From positions 344,106-408,105 of the forward strand of contig JAANBB010000006.1 of assembly GCA_014621425.1 (NCBI GenBank): a stretch of 64,000 nt of DNA, read 5' to 3'. A model generated the notes under the pieces. It saw only the letters and a list, made by a program, of their open reading frames with translations, did no database searches and was not told where the DNA came from. This DNA is from Cylindrodendrum hubeiense. Lineage: Eukaryota > Ascomycota > Sordariomycetes > Hypocreales > Nectriaceae. Shown piece after piece: positions 37,432 to 47,478 of the stretch; position 1 is the stretch's first letter; each line of letters opens with the position of its first letter. The position numbers were made by a program, and so were the translations under genes.

Positions 37432-39265
37432 ATGGCACAAGTCTACTCAGCAACCTCACAAGGGGAGTTCGAAGAGGAAAACGACCATGAACCGGTATTT
37501 GCACAACTGCAGCCTCATTCCGGAACACCAGTGAGCGCAGATGTCCTTAACAATCACAAAAAAGCAGAGGAGGCTACTATTGCATCTATCAATACACCCA
37601 AGACACCACGCAGCTTCCTGAAATCGGTCCAAGCCTTTGTTTGGGATGATCCAGACAAGACTGAGTATGAAAAGAAGTTTCTCAGAAAGCTTGATTTCTT
37701 TCTATTAACCTATACATGCTTAGGTTATTTTGTGAGTCAGAATTTCATTGTATGACTTTCTCTATATTGGTTCGATCACTTCTTGAGGCCAGTCTCACTT
37801 GCCTCTTTCAATTAAGGGATTAGTAGAGGTTATTTTGATATGTTAATGACTTTTTACTTGAAAGATACTAATGCTATCGCAGTGCAAGAATCTTGACCAG
37901 GCAAACATTAGCAATGCTTATGTTTCTGGCATGAAAGAAGCGATTAATTTTGGGGGAAACGATCTAACATATGCGAGTAATGTCTTTACAGCAGGTTATG
38001 TTGTCAGTCAATTGCCCGTCGTTATTTTGGTATCCAAATTTCGGCCATCGTATATTATTCCTACGCTGGAGGTGCTATGGTCTGTTTTCACCTTCTGTTC
38101 CGCGGCTGTCAAGACCCCCGCACAGCTTTTTGCCATGCGGTTCTTGGTCGGATTGTGCGAAGGCGCCTTTTTCCCTTGCATCATTTATCTGATTTCGTCA
38201 TGGTACACACGATCAGAACGGGCAAAGCGTGTTACAATATTCTACTCGACTGCATCAGCAGCCGCTATGTTTTCGGGCTATTTGCAGGCGGCTGCCTACG
38301 ACAACCTTGACGGTGTTCTCGGTCACCAAGGTTGGCAGTGGCTCTTCATCATTTGCGGCATCATAAGTCTTCCAGTTGGTGTTATTGGGTATTTCTTTAA
38401 CCCCGACTTCCCGGAGACCACTCGAGCATTTTATATTACGAAAGAGGAAGCCAATTTTGCCCGTCAGCGGCTGATTGACGATGGCTACAAACCATTGGGA
38501 CACGCCGCTTGGGATCGTAAGAAAATCTTACGAATCTTTCTTTCATGGCAATTCTGGTACGTATTCGGCAGGTCTAGGCTCCTTGCCAACTAAAAAGAGG
38601 AGTTATTTTTACTGAGTGTAAACAGTGTATTGTCTTTTGGCTACTTCTTTGTCCAGAGCAGCTACCCTAGTCAACAGCCATTCTTTTCACTTTGGCTGAA
38701 GTCCACAGGACATAGCGTCTACCAAATAAATGTCTGGCCAACAGGTCAGCATGCAATTGGTTTCGTAACTCAGATATTAGCAGGAATGATATCCGATTCG
38801 CCGCTATTAAAGGGTAAGCGATGGCAGCCCCTTGTTGCTCTCCAAGGTATCAGTGTCTTTGGTAGCATCGTTTTGGCTGTCTGGGATGTACCGATGGGCC
38901 TCAAATATGCCGCTATGTATCTGACTAGCACATCCGCTGGCGTCCCGGGTATCTTCTACTCGTGGTTTCCTGACCTTATGCCAGATGACCATGAAATGCG
39001 TGGATTTCTAACCGCTTTCTCTAACATATTTTCTTATGTGAATCAGATTTGGGTTGCAGATGCCTTTTGGAGAACAACAGAGTCACCAGAGTTCAAGCCT
39101 GGGTTTATTGCCGCTGCAAGCTTCGGCGTAGCCCTAATCATTACCGCGTTGCTGATGCGTTTGCTCGAGATCCGGGACACAGAGCGACGCGTGATTGATG
39201 AAAGTACGAGTCAGGTTAGGGAGCCTAACTTAGATAGAATAGTCAAAGGAAGTGGGGATGTTTGA
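37432..39265 (+). CDS. MFS permease, ACS (Dal5/Liz1-like) family
   Basis: Exons 37432..37731, 37883..38556 and 38626..39265 give 537 residues. The introns are 151 bp (GTGAGT...TCGCAG) and 69 bp (GTACGT...AAACAG), and phases agree. The hallmark is KNLDQANISNAYVSGMKE after the first membrane segment, typical of the anion:cation symporter family (allantoate, nicotinate, pantothenate, vitamin transporters). There are about 12 membrane segments, with SSWYTRSERAKRV in the central part. The hydrophilic N-terminus is about 80 residues. Members import small organic anions at the plasma membrane. In a biosynthetic cluster it might export or re-import a carboxylated product, but that is inference. Start chosen at the first ATG after the TATA-like stretch. 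Confidence 0.92.
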
Positions 39266-39884
39266 ATAATCAAGGCACTTGGGAGTGGCAAGCCCTGTTG
39301 GAATATGGAAAGCTTTTTATAAATCATTTACTAAGGCTTAGGATATCATTTACAATAGTACATGACACCAGTATATCTGGTTTGCAAGAGATGTGTTGAG
39401 AAAAGATCATGTCAGTCTTTGGGAGGCCAAGAACAGAGGAAAGAATGAGATATTAGTAGTCTTTAAATGAAGAAACATAAAAGCCATGGATATTTCTACA
39501 TGTATCTTGACCGCCATGCAATTCGTCGCACGCACTGTGACGAGCTTTTTGATCTTGAAAGTAACATTTCAAACGATAGTGACGTATTTATTTCGACAAC
39601 AGGGGCCAAGACTGTCTTTTGCAAAATGATGACATCGACTCTATCTATACTCGCGAGGCTGATCAATTTCAAATGGTTAATCCTGAGTATTTTAGAGTCT
39701 ACAAGAATATGTTCCATTGCTCAGTCTAAGCTAATATGATTGAGAATAACTATCAATAGTCAACTATTAAGAATACACACAAGCAGTGTTCGGTATATGA
39801 GAATGCAAACCAGAGTACAACGCAACTCCAGAGATATTCGAGGCTTCCTAGTCAAAGACCCTAAGTTGCCTGGTAAAGCGTGCG
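39266..39884. other. Intergenic between convergent genes
   Basis: Separates the convergent MFS and acyltransferase genes. Only short frames without motifs. Confidence 0.5.
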
Positions 39885-41335
39885 TCAAGCTAAGTTACTG
39901 AAACCTGTCTTTAATAACGCACACACCCGGTCAACAAAGTCTTCCTCCTCGGTGACCGCCAGCACCCCAGAAGTCCACGTTACAGTACACATAAGGCTTC
40001 CACCTTTAACACTGACAAGATTGAAAGCGATGGGAGGCCCGACAACATGTGCAGGTTGCGTAAAAACCATCTTTGTGACCATTGCATCTGCTTCGCTTAC
40101 ACCCCCATCAACCGAACCAATGTTGCTTACCTCATATGAGCAGTCTCTTGCCTCACCGACCCTACCAAGTATCCATTTGCGGACACTCGGCAAGTATCGC
40201 AGCAAGCCGATCGGTTGGTCATCAAGTTTCGCGGCACTAACTGCAAACTTACGAGTGGTTTCTCGAGCAGCGATCCATTCTTCATCAGTTAGGGGACCGG
40301 AAGATTTGGAGACGACGTGAGAAACATAACAGCCCGACACAAACTCGCCCATTTCGTTCTCAGATATGCCTACAGACTGGCGCATATTGATTGCTGTTTG
40401 TGAAACGAAGTTTGTGATTTTGGGATCTTGGAGTGCTTGACTCAATGCACGGACAATGAGCTGGTGGACTGTCCCCGTCAACTTCGCACCATGCTTTCGA
40501 GAGACGACGACGGCGTTATTCAACATAGATTTCTCAATCTCAATGACTTTGACTTTGGTGCGGTGCGTTTCGGCATTAAAAGAAACAGGAGAGGCAGTCC
40601 ACGAGCCTTTGTCGACGATAGAGACACTGGGCTGCACACCGAGCAACTGAGCAATGACCTTTGGGACGAGGACGGCAATTAGAGGCGCAAGCAGGTATGA
40701 CCACGATATGGGAAGCCTCTCGGGAGTGTCGAATGGACCTGGTAGCGGCTCTGTCGGTGTGTCGACTCTCCGCGGTGTTGCAACGTTTGGCAGGGTTTTA
40801 CATGCTTCTAGGAAGCTTCGATGGAAGCAGGGTCCAGAAATACCATCTCCAATAGTGTGAGAAAAGGAGAAAGCAATGAAGCATTTTCCCGACTCAATAG
40901 GATGTACAACAATCCTCCAGGGTGGAATCCCAGGGGGGAACGGCTTATCAACTTCGGCTTCGAGAACCTCTTGAATCGCTCCCAAGTCGTCATCGTGGGA
41001 TGCATCGGCGATGGATATGTGATTACCGAGATCAATGAGGGCAGCCCGCTCGTAGAAGGCTCTGTCGGTGTGCCTGTCCCCGACAAGAACGCATAACCAT
41101 GGGTGTTTCAGGATGCAGTGTGTCAAAGGGTGAAATAAGGACCGAGGAATTCCAACGTCGACTTGGTTGCTAAACTCATAAACAGCTCCTACAATGACAG
41201 CGTGATAGAAGCCGACATCCTCACGGCTTATCGTTCGCTGTTCATTGGGACCTACATGTGTCAGTGCAACCTCAACGGGTGTGTGGGATGACAAAACTTA
41301 CTAGCGTATCGCAAAAATGTCTTCGGGTTATGCAT
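39885..41335 (-). CDS. Acyl/acetyltransferase, AATase/BAHD-like
   Basis: Two exons, 41302..41335 and 39885..41251, give 466 residues. The 50 bp intron (GTAAGT...CATGTAG) splits a codon so that MHNPKTFLRYAS|PNEQRTISREDVGFYHAV is restored, matching the start typical of fungal alcohol-acetyltransferase-like proteins. The catalytic HxxxD motif is H143-TIG-D147 in FSFSHTIGDGIS; His is the expected general base. The family transfers acetyl or longer acyl groups from CoA to alcohols, including in sesquiterpenoid pathways such as trichothecenes. Probably cytosolic. It sits three genes from the sesquiterpene synthase and next to the Zn2Cys6 regulator, so acetylation of a hydroxylated sesquiterpene is the most economical hypothesis. 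Confidence 0.88.
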
Positions 41336-42116
41336 CCTCGTATGGTTGGCTTGACTGGTGCTGCGCGATACAAATCAACGGTTGTGCAAAAGGTCAATGC
41401 GAAGAGGATTCAGAAAGCCAACCAGGTTAAAAGAGCAGGACATTGCCAATTTATAGGACGTGGAAGAGATGGAATTAAGGAGATGCCGTGCTCGCATTCA
41501 CTCATCAATTGAGATCGGTCGATGAGGTGGTGGACAGGGGCTCAAGCTCCTACAGTCTGACCTTACCGAAATGGGCAGTAAGTCGCCGGTCAAGGCTCCA
41601 CCAAGACCCGTCATCTCCCCCTGTATTTTGAGACTTCGACGCTAGGTCGAGTTTTATGGAGACAGGAGTTGGAGAGGAGACTATTCTTGAGTAGAAGTCC
41701 CCTGTCAGCTCGGGTTAAAACAGCATGCAGTCACCGCCCAAATCCCTGGAGCTTAGTGTAGACCCAAGTTGAAGAATACACATGAAGAGCGATGAGAATC
41801 ATAGATAAGGTTGTTATTTGACAGGCTATTTGATTCAGAAATGTTCAACACAGTACTCTAAGCCAAATGAAGTAATGTCCAGTTCGAACAAGTGGGATAA
41901 AGGATCAACCCAGATAAGATAAGCGCTATCGGATCGGAATATCGTTTACCGAAATGAGCTGGAAATTCTTCTACCAAAAATGGGCGATGAATTTCACCCT
42001 TCCTCATGGAGGTCACTCACTTCACCCATTCCTATTTCAAAACACCATCGAGTTTTTATGGAGACCTAGAATTATACCGGCGGCAAAGATTATGTTGCTT
42101 GCGCTCCTCTACGAAA
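41336..42116. other. Divergent promoter, acyltransferase / regulator
   Basis: 0.8 kb between two divergent genes. An in-frame ATG at 42006 could extend the downstream regulator by 37 residues. No other gene seen. Confidence 0.45.
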
Positions 42117-43601
42117 ATGAATCGAAACAACACTGGTAATCGCGTTCTCAAGCCAAGTAGCATTGATACTGATACAAATCTGACCTTCTCACGAGGTGCG
42201 TGCCAAAGCTGCTATAAGAACAAGGAGAAATGCTTGTTCAATAGAGGAAATCAAGCCTGTCGCCGATGTCAAAGGCTTGATAAAACATGCTGTTCGAGAC
42301 TCAACAAACGCATGGGTCGACCTCCTGTGACTAGAAGAATTTCACAGGGCAGCTACAAAGTTATCGATATCAATTCCGAAATCAAGGTCCAATTTCCCCA
42401 GAAAAATGAGAATAAGCCCGCAGCCGAATCACTTATCTGGTACACGGAGGTCCCTTGCACACTTTGGCCGAGCATGTCCCGCTATCGACATGTTAACCAC
42501 ATGCTGGAGACGACAGAAAGCTTCTTCAACACACATCGTCATTTTATGATGGGCCAAAGCTTTACTCCAGATTTCCAAGTCGCAATTCGACTACTATTTA
42601 CACGCTCTCCGCAAATTCTAACAAATGCCTACTCCGCTGCTTTGGAACTCATGCCCTATCGGATGAAGCAAATTGGCATGATAAATGAGCTTGACCTAAC
42701 TGCTGGAGTCAATTGCCTTCAATACTTGACCAGCATGCCGTCGCCGCTTATGCAAGCGGAAGATGCGGCAGTGGTTGTGATGATAGGGCAGATCATGCTG
42801 GTCTACGACTCCTTGATACAAAATCATTCCACGCACACAATCACCCGTGGCAGCTTATTGAGTGTTAAGGAATGGTATCCAGCTCTTATTCAACGGCCAG
42901 ATCTGGATTCAATTACCCTCGCCCCGGTCTTAGTTGACACAATCGAATGTCTATTCCGGCGGGATGTTCCAATTATCCGGCTTCCAGTTACCGACCGATG
43001 CATTGTCGACAGGATGTTAGGGGTCTGCTCGTCACTTCTTCCGCTACTTTATGACATTTGCGAACGCAGTTCATATTGCAAAAATAAAGGTCATAAGCCC
43101 GCATCTATTATCGAAGAAGATGACCAATATCTGGAAATTGAACGCAAAATACGTAATTGGAGTCCGCAACTACCCTCAAATTTTCACTCCAAGTATACAC
43201 CAAGAGAAGTAGTCGCCATGCTGGCCCAAGCCCGTCTGTACCGCACCGCAGCTCTACTTATCATTCATCGCCTACGTTTTCCTCTTGGAGTTAAAGACAG
43301 TACCGGCTATGAGTACGCGGAAATGATATTCGACGAGCTTAACCTTCTTAGTACGGGGTCACTCGACAACACAGTGGGTTTCGGACTGGATTTCCCGTTG
43401 CTGGTGGCAATGGTCGAGATGCCGAGTTTGGGAATAGAAAGGTTTGACACGTTTGAACCAAGGAGATTCCGTCAAGGAACTGGGGGAAGTCAAAAAGTCA
43501 TGGAGTTGATCAATTCGACGGCAAGAATGAGAGAGGCTGGATATACTGGGTTATGGTTTGATCTTGTCGAAGACGGATTACGAGGAGTCTTATTACCTTA
43601 A
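42117..43601 (+). CDS. Zn2Cys6 transcription factor
   Basis: 494 residues from ATG 42117. An upstream in-frame ATG at 42006 would give 531, but the Zn cluster is normally close to the N-terminus, so the shorter form is preferred. The binuclear zinc cluster is C29-X2-C32-X6-C39-X8-C48-X2-C51-X6-C58, followed by a basic linker (NKRMGRPP) resembling an AT-hook. The rest is helical with no recognised subdomain, as is usual for secondary-metabolite regulators. Nuclear; binds CGG-type half-sites in the family. No intron is needed. Divergent from the acyltransferase; likely the pathway-specific activator of the cluster. Its targets cannot be read from sequence. Confidence 0.88.
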   Translation: MNRNNTGNRVLKPSSIDTDTNLTFSRGACQSCYKNKEKCLFNRGNQACRRCQRLDKTCCSRLNKRMGRPPVTRRISQGSYKVIDINSEIKVQFPQKNENKPAAESLIWYTEVPCTLWPSMSRYRHVNHMLETTESFFNTHRHFMMGQSFTPDFQVAIRLLFTRSPQILTNAYSAALELMPYRMKQIGMINELDLTAGVNCLQYLTSMPSPLMQAEDAAVVVMIGQIMLVYDSLIQNHSTHTITRGSLLSVKEWYPALIQRPDLDSITLAPVLVDTIECLFRRDVPIIRLPVTDRCIVDRMLGVCSSLLPLLYDICERSSYCKNKGHKPASIIEEDDQYLEIERKIRNWSPQLPSNFHSKYTPREVVAMLAQARLYRTAALLIIHRLRFPLGVKDSTGYEYAEMIFDELNLLSTGSLDNTVGFGLDFPLLVAMVEMPSLGIERFDTFEPRRFRQGTGGSQKVMELINSTARMREAGYTGLWFDLVEDGLRGVLLP

Positions 43602-44856
43602 AGACTAACCAGTGTGAATGTCCCACGTGTTGGAAAGACTGGCCGTGACGTTCAGCATTTTTCCCCTTGGATAGACGAGGCCCTCACAAGCTTTTCTAGC
43701 GTGGGCACCAAGTTGGCATCAACGCTTAGGTGCTACCCTGTGATTAGACGTCTTTCGCCCTGAGCGCTGGCTACTCACGGTGGTAAATGAGACATGTATG
43801 AGGCTGATGAATAGATCATTGCTTGCTTTTAACCATAGTGCACATACCTACAGCGATCGCTACATTGGTAGAATGGAAGTGAAGAACTTGTTGTTACTTG
43901 CTGAATTTCGACATGTCCTTAAGTATTGATGTTCAAAAATCCCTGGTTTATATTTCAAAATATGCTATGTGAGAAATGTATGAAGGGGATGTGTTTGTTC
44001 TCTCTTTGATTTGGGGTATATGTCGATTAGAATTGCTTCACTAAATTCACGCATACCCAACAACGAAGTGTGAAGTGGAATAATTGTATTTTTTACTAGA
44101 CGAAGTGCTGGAGTATTTGGAGAATCTACTTGGGCACAAAATCTTAACTCTAGTCATGAGTTTCATGCTATTTGGGGTTTCAAAATAATTTTAGGTCTAT
44201 ATTTCTTGACATGTCGGCTATAGTGACGTTCGTGACCAAGACGATCAAGATTTACTGTGGAGACAGGTCACAAATACAAAACATTGCAAGGGCATCATCT
44301 CCTTCGTAAAGTGGGTGAGGTAGTAGGGCCAATCTCCTGGTCCATTCAAGTAGTTATACTAAGAGTTCATACCTAAAATATAATGCACAAATGAAGATAA
44401 CTTTATCAATGATAACCGATAGAGAAATATCTAGTCCCTCTTCGGGCTGCTGTGCTCATGATTTCAGATGTGCGTCACGTGATTTAGAAAAATGTGTCCT
44501 ATGAAAATTCATGTTCTGTAACGCCACTAAACGTGTCCACCTTGGGAATGGCTGCATCCTTCGTATAGGATTAGGCATTTCCTCGTACTGTTTACACTAA
44601 GTTTGTTCAAAATCCATCTACTTAATTATCAATCTTTAAATAGCCAGTTGAACCCTTTGGCAGTGCTGGAAACCTGAAGGAGCCTAGTTCACTACTGTAG
44701 GAGGAAAATCGCGCATCAATCAACTGATGAGAAGTCGCCCACTTAGTATGAGTGGTGAGAAGGTTGCCGACTTATTATTAGTAAGAGGTACAGATTACAT
44801 ATATTCAACACCAATCATATAATCGTCTCTAACTGGTATAGGCAACTTACCTAGCG
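43602..44856. other. Intergenic, nothing recognised
   Basis: AT-rich 1.25 kb with no long frames on either strand. Confidence 0.5.
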
Positions 44857-45432
44857 ATGAGATCGCAGCACCACATAACAGTCGCGGCTTCTCTTCGCAG
44901 CAATATTCCTCCCTGCTTTGCATTGGAGCTTCTACAAACCTACATACCAGCCTTGAGCCAGATTCCAGACATAATCAATTTTGAAGAAATCGTTATTGAG
45001 CCCGCCCAAATTGCCGATGACCCCTTCTTCGGGCCTTGGGATGAGTCTGTGCGCGCATATAAGATCCAGGTGCGCATACCTCTGCTTCCTGGCCTCGCCA
45101 GAAGCCATCAATGGCCTGCCATCTATCAGAGAACCCCATATGGTATGCGAACTCGCGGGGACGCGCCCACCGGTATCATTACATGGTCAGAGTGGGCCGT
45201 TCGTCGATGTCAAGATGGTATTTCTCCTGCTAGTTCTGCAATTGCCAATAGCACCATGACGAATGGAACCGAGCGATGGGAGTTGCATGTTGATCATGTC
45301 ATTGAGGCCAATTCGCTTGTTATGCCATTTGTTCAGGCGTATTCAGATAGGGCTATTCCACGGCTTTGTCAGAGGGTAGCGGATGAGATAGTTCGAGTGT
45401 ACTTTCAAGCATCAACGGAGTATACACAGTAA
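44857..45432 (+). CDS. DUF7053-like hypothetical protein
   Basis: 191 residues from ATG 44857, with no intron needed. The layout resembles small fungal DUF7053-type proteins: an N-terminal LRSNIPPCFALELLQTYIPAL segment, a central beta-rich part (YKIQVRIPLLPGL), and ERWELHVDHVIEANSLVMPFV followed by a C-terminal helix. These proteins have no established enzymatic role; some resemble START/SRPBCC-like ligand-binding folds. No signal peptide. It follows the cluster regulator in the same direction, 1.25 kb away; membership of the cluster is possible but unproven. Confidence 0.6.
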   Translation: MRSQHHITVAASLRSNIPPCFALELLQTYIPALSQIPDIINFEEIVIEPAQIADDPFFGPWDESVRAYKIQVRIPLLPGLARSHQWPAIYQRTPYGMRTRGDAPTGIITWSEWAVRRCQDGISPASSAIANSTMTNGTERWELHVDHVIEANSLVMPFVQAYSDRAIPRLCQRVADEIVRVYFQASTEYTQ

Positions 45433-45810
45433 TCCTAGTGCGGGTAATCACCAAAAAGACAAACGAGCTCAATATCAACATCTATCCTACCCAAGAACTA
45501 AGCTATTTCATCAAAGGTCACAACACCACAAGAAGCTAATATAATTGCTGCTGGTAATCTGGTTTATGAGATGTTTCAATAACATGTGCTACTATATTGT
45601 AGACTAAAAAGTCCGGTATTTGGCCTTTTAATCAAGTAGGTTCATCAATATAGTTCTTTTCAGTAGTTGCGAATCAAGAGGCTATACATTCTCAAATGTG
45701 GGGATAATTACGATACTTTTACAATCTTGGGAAACCACCATATTGCTCTGAGATGACCTGTTTGGTCGAATACCATTATTTACATGATTGTCGTTTTTCC
45801 CTTTGTTAAG
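45433..45810. other. Intergenic between convergent genes
   Basis: 0.38 kb between the convergent DUF7053-like and PAD1 genes; nothing else seen. Confidence 0.5.
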
Positions 45811-46545
45811 TTATTTGGTTTCTTTTTTTCCTTTCCAATCGAACCCCGTCCAGCGAATATCCTCATTTTCCTGCTCGCCAACTAGCTTCAAATCCAACAT
45901 ATCAATCATCCTCAAAACGCTTTGGTCAACCATGTCTTGAACAGAGTCCGGTCGAGTGTAGAATGCCATCACTGGCGGGAAGATCACGGCGTTTGCCTTC
46001 GTCACCTCCAACATGTTTTCCAAATGAATAGTGCTGAGAGGTGTCTCCCTAGCGACAAGCACTAATCTCCGTCTCTCCTTGAGCGTCACACTTGCCGCCC
46101 GAACAATTAGATCGCTGTCGTAGCCCATTCGTATTCCTGCAAGTGTCTTCATACTGCAAGGTACCACAATCATACCATCTGTACGAAAAGAGCCCGATGA
46201 AATAGAAGCCGACACATCCATTGGTGAATAAACGACAGAGGCAAGCGACTCGAGATAACGAGGCGTGTTGTTTGGAGCGTCTAGCTCGTACTTGAGTGTC
46301 GCACCGCCCCATTTTGACAAGATAAGATGCGTCTCGACCCCGAGCTCGCGTAGACGCTGCAGAAGAGTCACTGCCAAGGGAGATCCGGTTGCACCTGTGA
46401 CAGCAACAATGATGCGCTTCGAGCCGCCATTGCGGCGATGCGAGATGCTCTGAGGACGGATTTGAAGTCTGTTTTCGGAGATAAACCGGCATTTAGCGTT
46501 ATGTCCAAATAGACGCTGTCTAGAATAACAAAAGAGGCTCTGCAT
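45811..46545 (-). CDS. PAD1: Flavin prenyltransferase Pad1/UbiX
   Basis: 244 residues from ATG 46545; the in-frame TTG at 46575 is not used. The length matches yeast Pad1. An Arg/Lys/Ser-rich N-terminus without acids (SRQRLFGHNAKCRF) suggests mitochondrial targeting. FMN-binding motifs are VAVTGATGSP and PCSMKTLAGIRMG, then RRRLVLVARETPLSTIHLENM, the conserved UbiX C-terminal segment. Known role: it prenylates FMN using dimethylallyl phosphate to make the cofactor for Fdc1-type decarboxylases, which detoxify cinnamic and ferulic acids. The usual partner FDC1 is often adjacent in fungi but is not in this window. Its position beside the terpenoid cluster may be coincidental. Confidence 0.93.
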   Translation of the reverse strand: MQSLFCYSRQRLFGHNAKCRFISENRLQIRPQSISHRRNGGSKRIIVAVTGATGSPLAVTLLQRLRELGVETHLILSKWGGATLKYELDAPNNTPRYLESLASVVYSPMDVSASISSGSFRTDGMIVVPCSMKTLAGIRMGYDSDLIVRAASVTLKERRRLVLVARETPLSTIHLENMLEVTKANAVIFPPVMAFYTRPDSVQDMVDQSVLRMIDMLDLKLVGEQENEDIRWTGFDWKGKKETK

Positions 46546-46686
46546 TTTTAGATAGCAAGCTTTGGCTGCATTCAAGTGCCTGAGCGATGCTTTATTATGT
46601 TCTTTAAAGGTAGATTCATAGAGGAGAGTTGCGAGGTGTGTGTTTTATTGGGAACCAACTGGTTGCACTTCCATGTCTTTTAAAGC

Positions 46687-47478
46687 GGCAATTGCTAGAG
46701 GGGCATGACTTTTTACTACGCGGGCATGATCTTACACGGGCATGACTTTTTCTACAATCCTTATTAGCTCAAAAAAAAAGGTCTCCACATATACACACAA
46801 TCAAAGGCAGTAAAACCAGCTTAACTAACAGCTATTATACCCGTATCAAGTCCATAACTACAACATTCCGCTACTATTATATTAAGATAGTATAATTTCA
46901 ATCTCTCGTATTTGAATTCTCAGCTCAACTACAAGCGATCAGAATCATACTATATTACAATAATACCACCAGGTCATCTTAGTCATATCACGATAGTATT
47001 ATCAGGTTATCTTAAATTATCAATAGATCAGCATCACACTCAATACGGTAACTCAAAGAGCATAATAGACTCGGTTAGTATAATAGATTTAGTAGGTTAG
47101 TATTATACTCCACGCAACGGCACTTCCAAGGGATCAATTGATCGCTAGGACTTGGACTTCAGCTTCATCTTCGGGATCTAAGATCCGGTTCGACATCAGT
47201 TTATTAGTAGCAAGGTATATTTAATCTGGGGGAGAGGGTGGAGGGGGCTGATCAGAGGTGGGCTCTAAGAGTAACTATTAGGATATTTATAATAATTATT
47301 CCTAGAAATAAGATTATTTTAATTATAATAGGTTAAATATTAAGGGATATAAAGAGGAAATATAATAAAATTCCTATATACTAATAATTATTTTTAAGCT
47401 AATAAGAGTAGTGGAAAAGTTATGTCCGCGTAAGATTATACCTATATAGTAAAAAGTCATGCCCCTCTAGTAATTGCC
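46687..47478 (+). mobile_element. 792 bp TIR element with 8 bp target duplication (hAT-like?)
   Basis: The ends are long inverted repeats. The left starts GGCAATTGCTAGAGGGGCATG; the right, in reverse complement, starts GGCAATTACTAGAGGGGCATG and stays similar for about 50 bp. A perfect 8 bp direct repeat, TTTAAAGC, flanks it (46679-46686 and 47479-47486). An 8 bp duplication suggests the hAT superfamily. Near the left end the ...CGCGGGCATGAT/ACGGGCATGACTTTTT units repeat. The interior has no intact transposase, so it is non-autonomous or decayed. A second copy begins at 63743. Confidence 0.8.
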
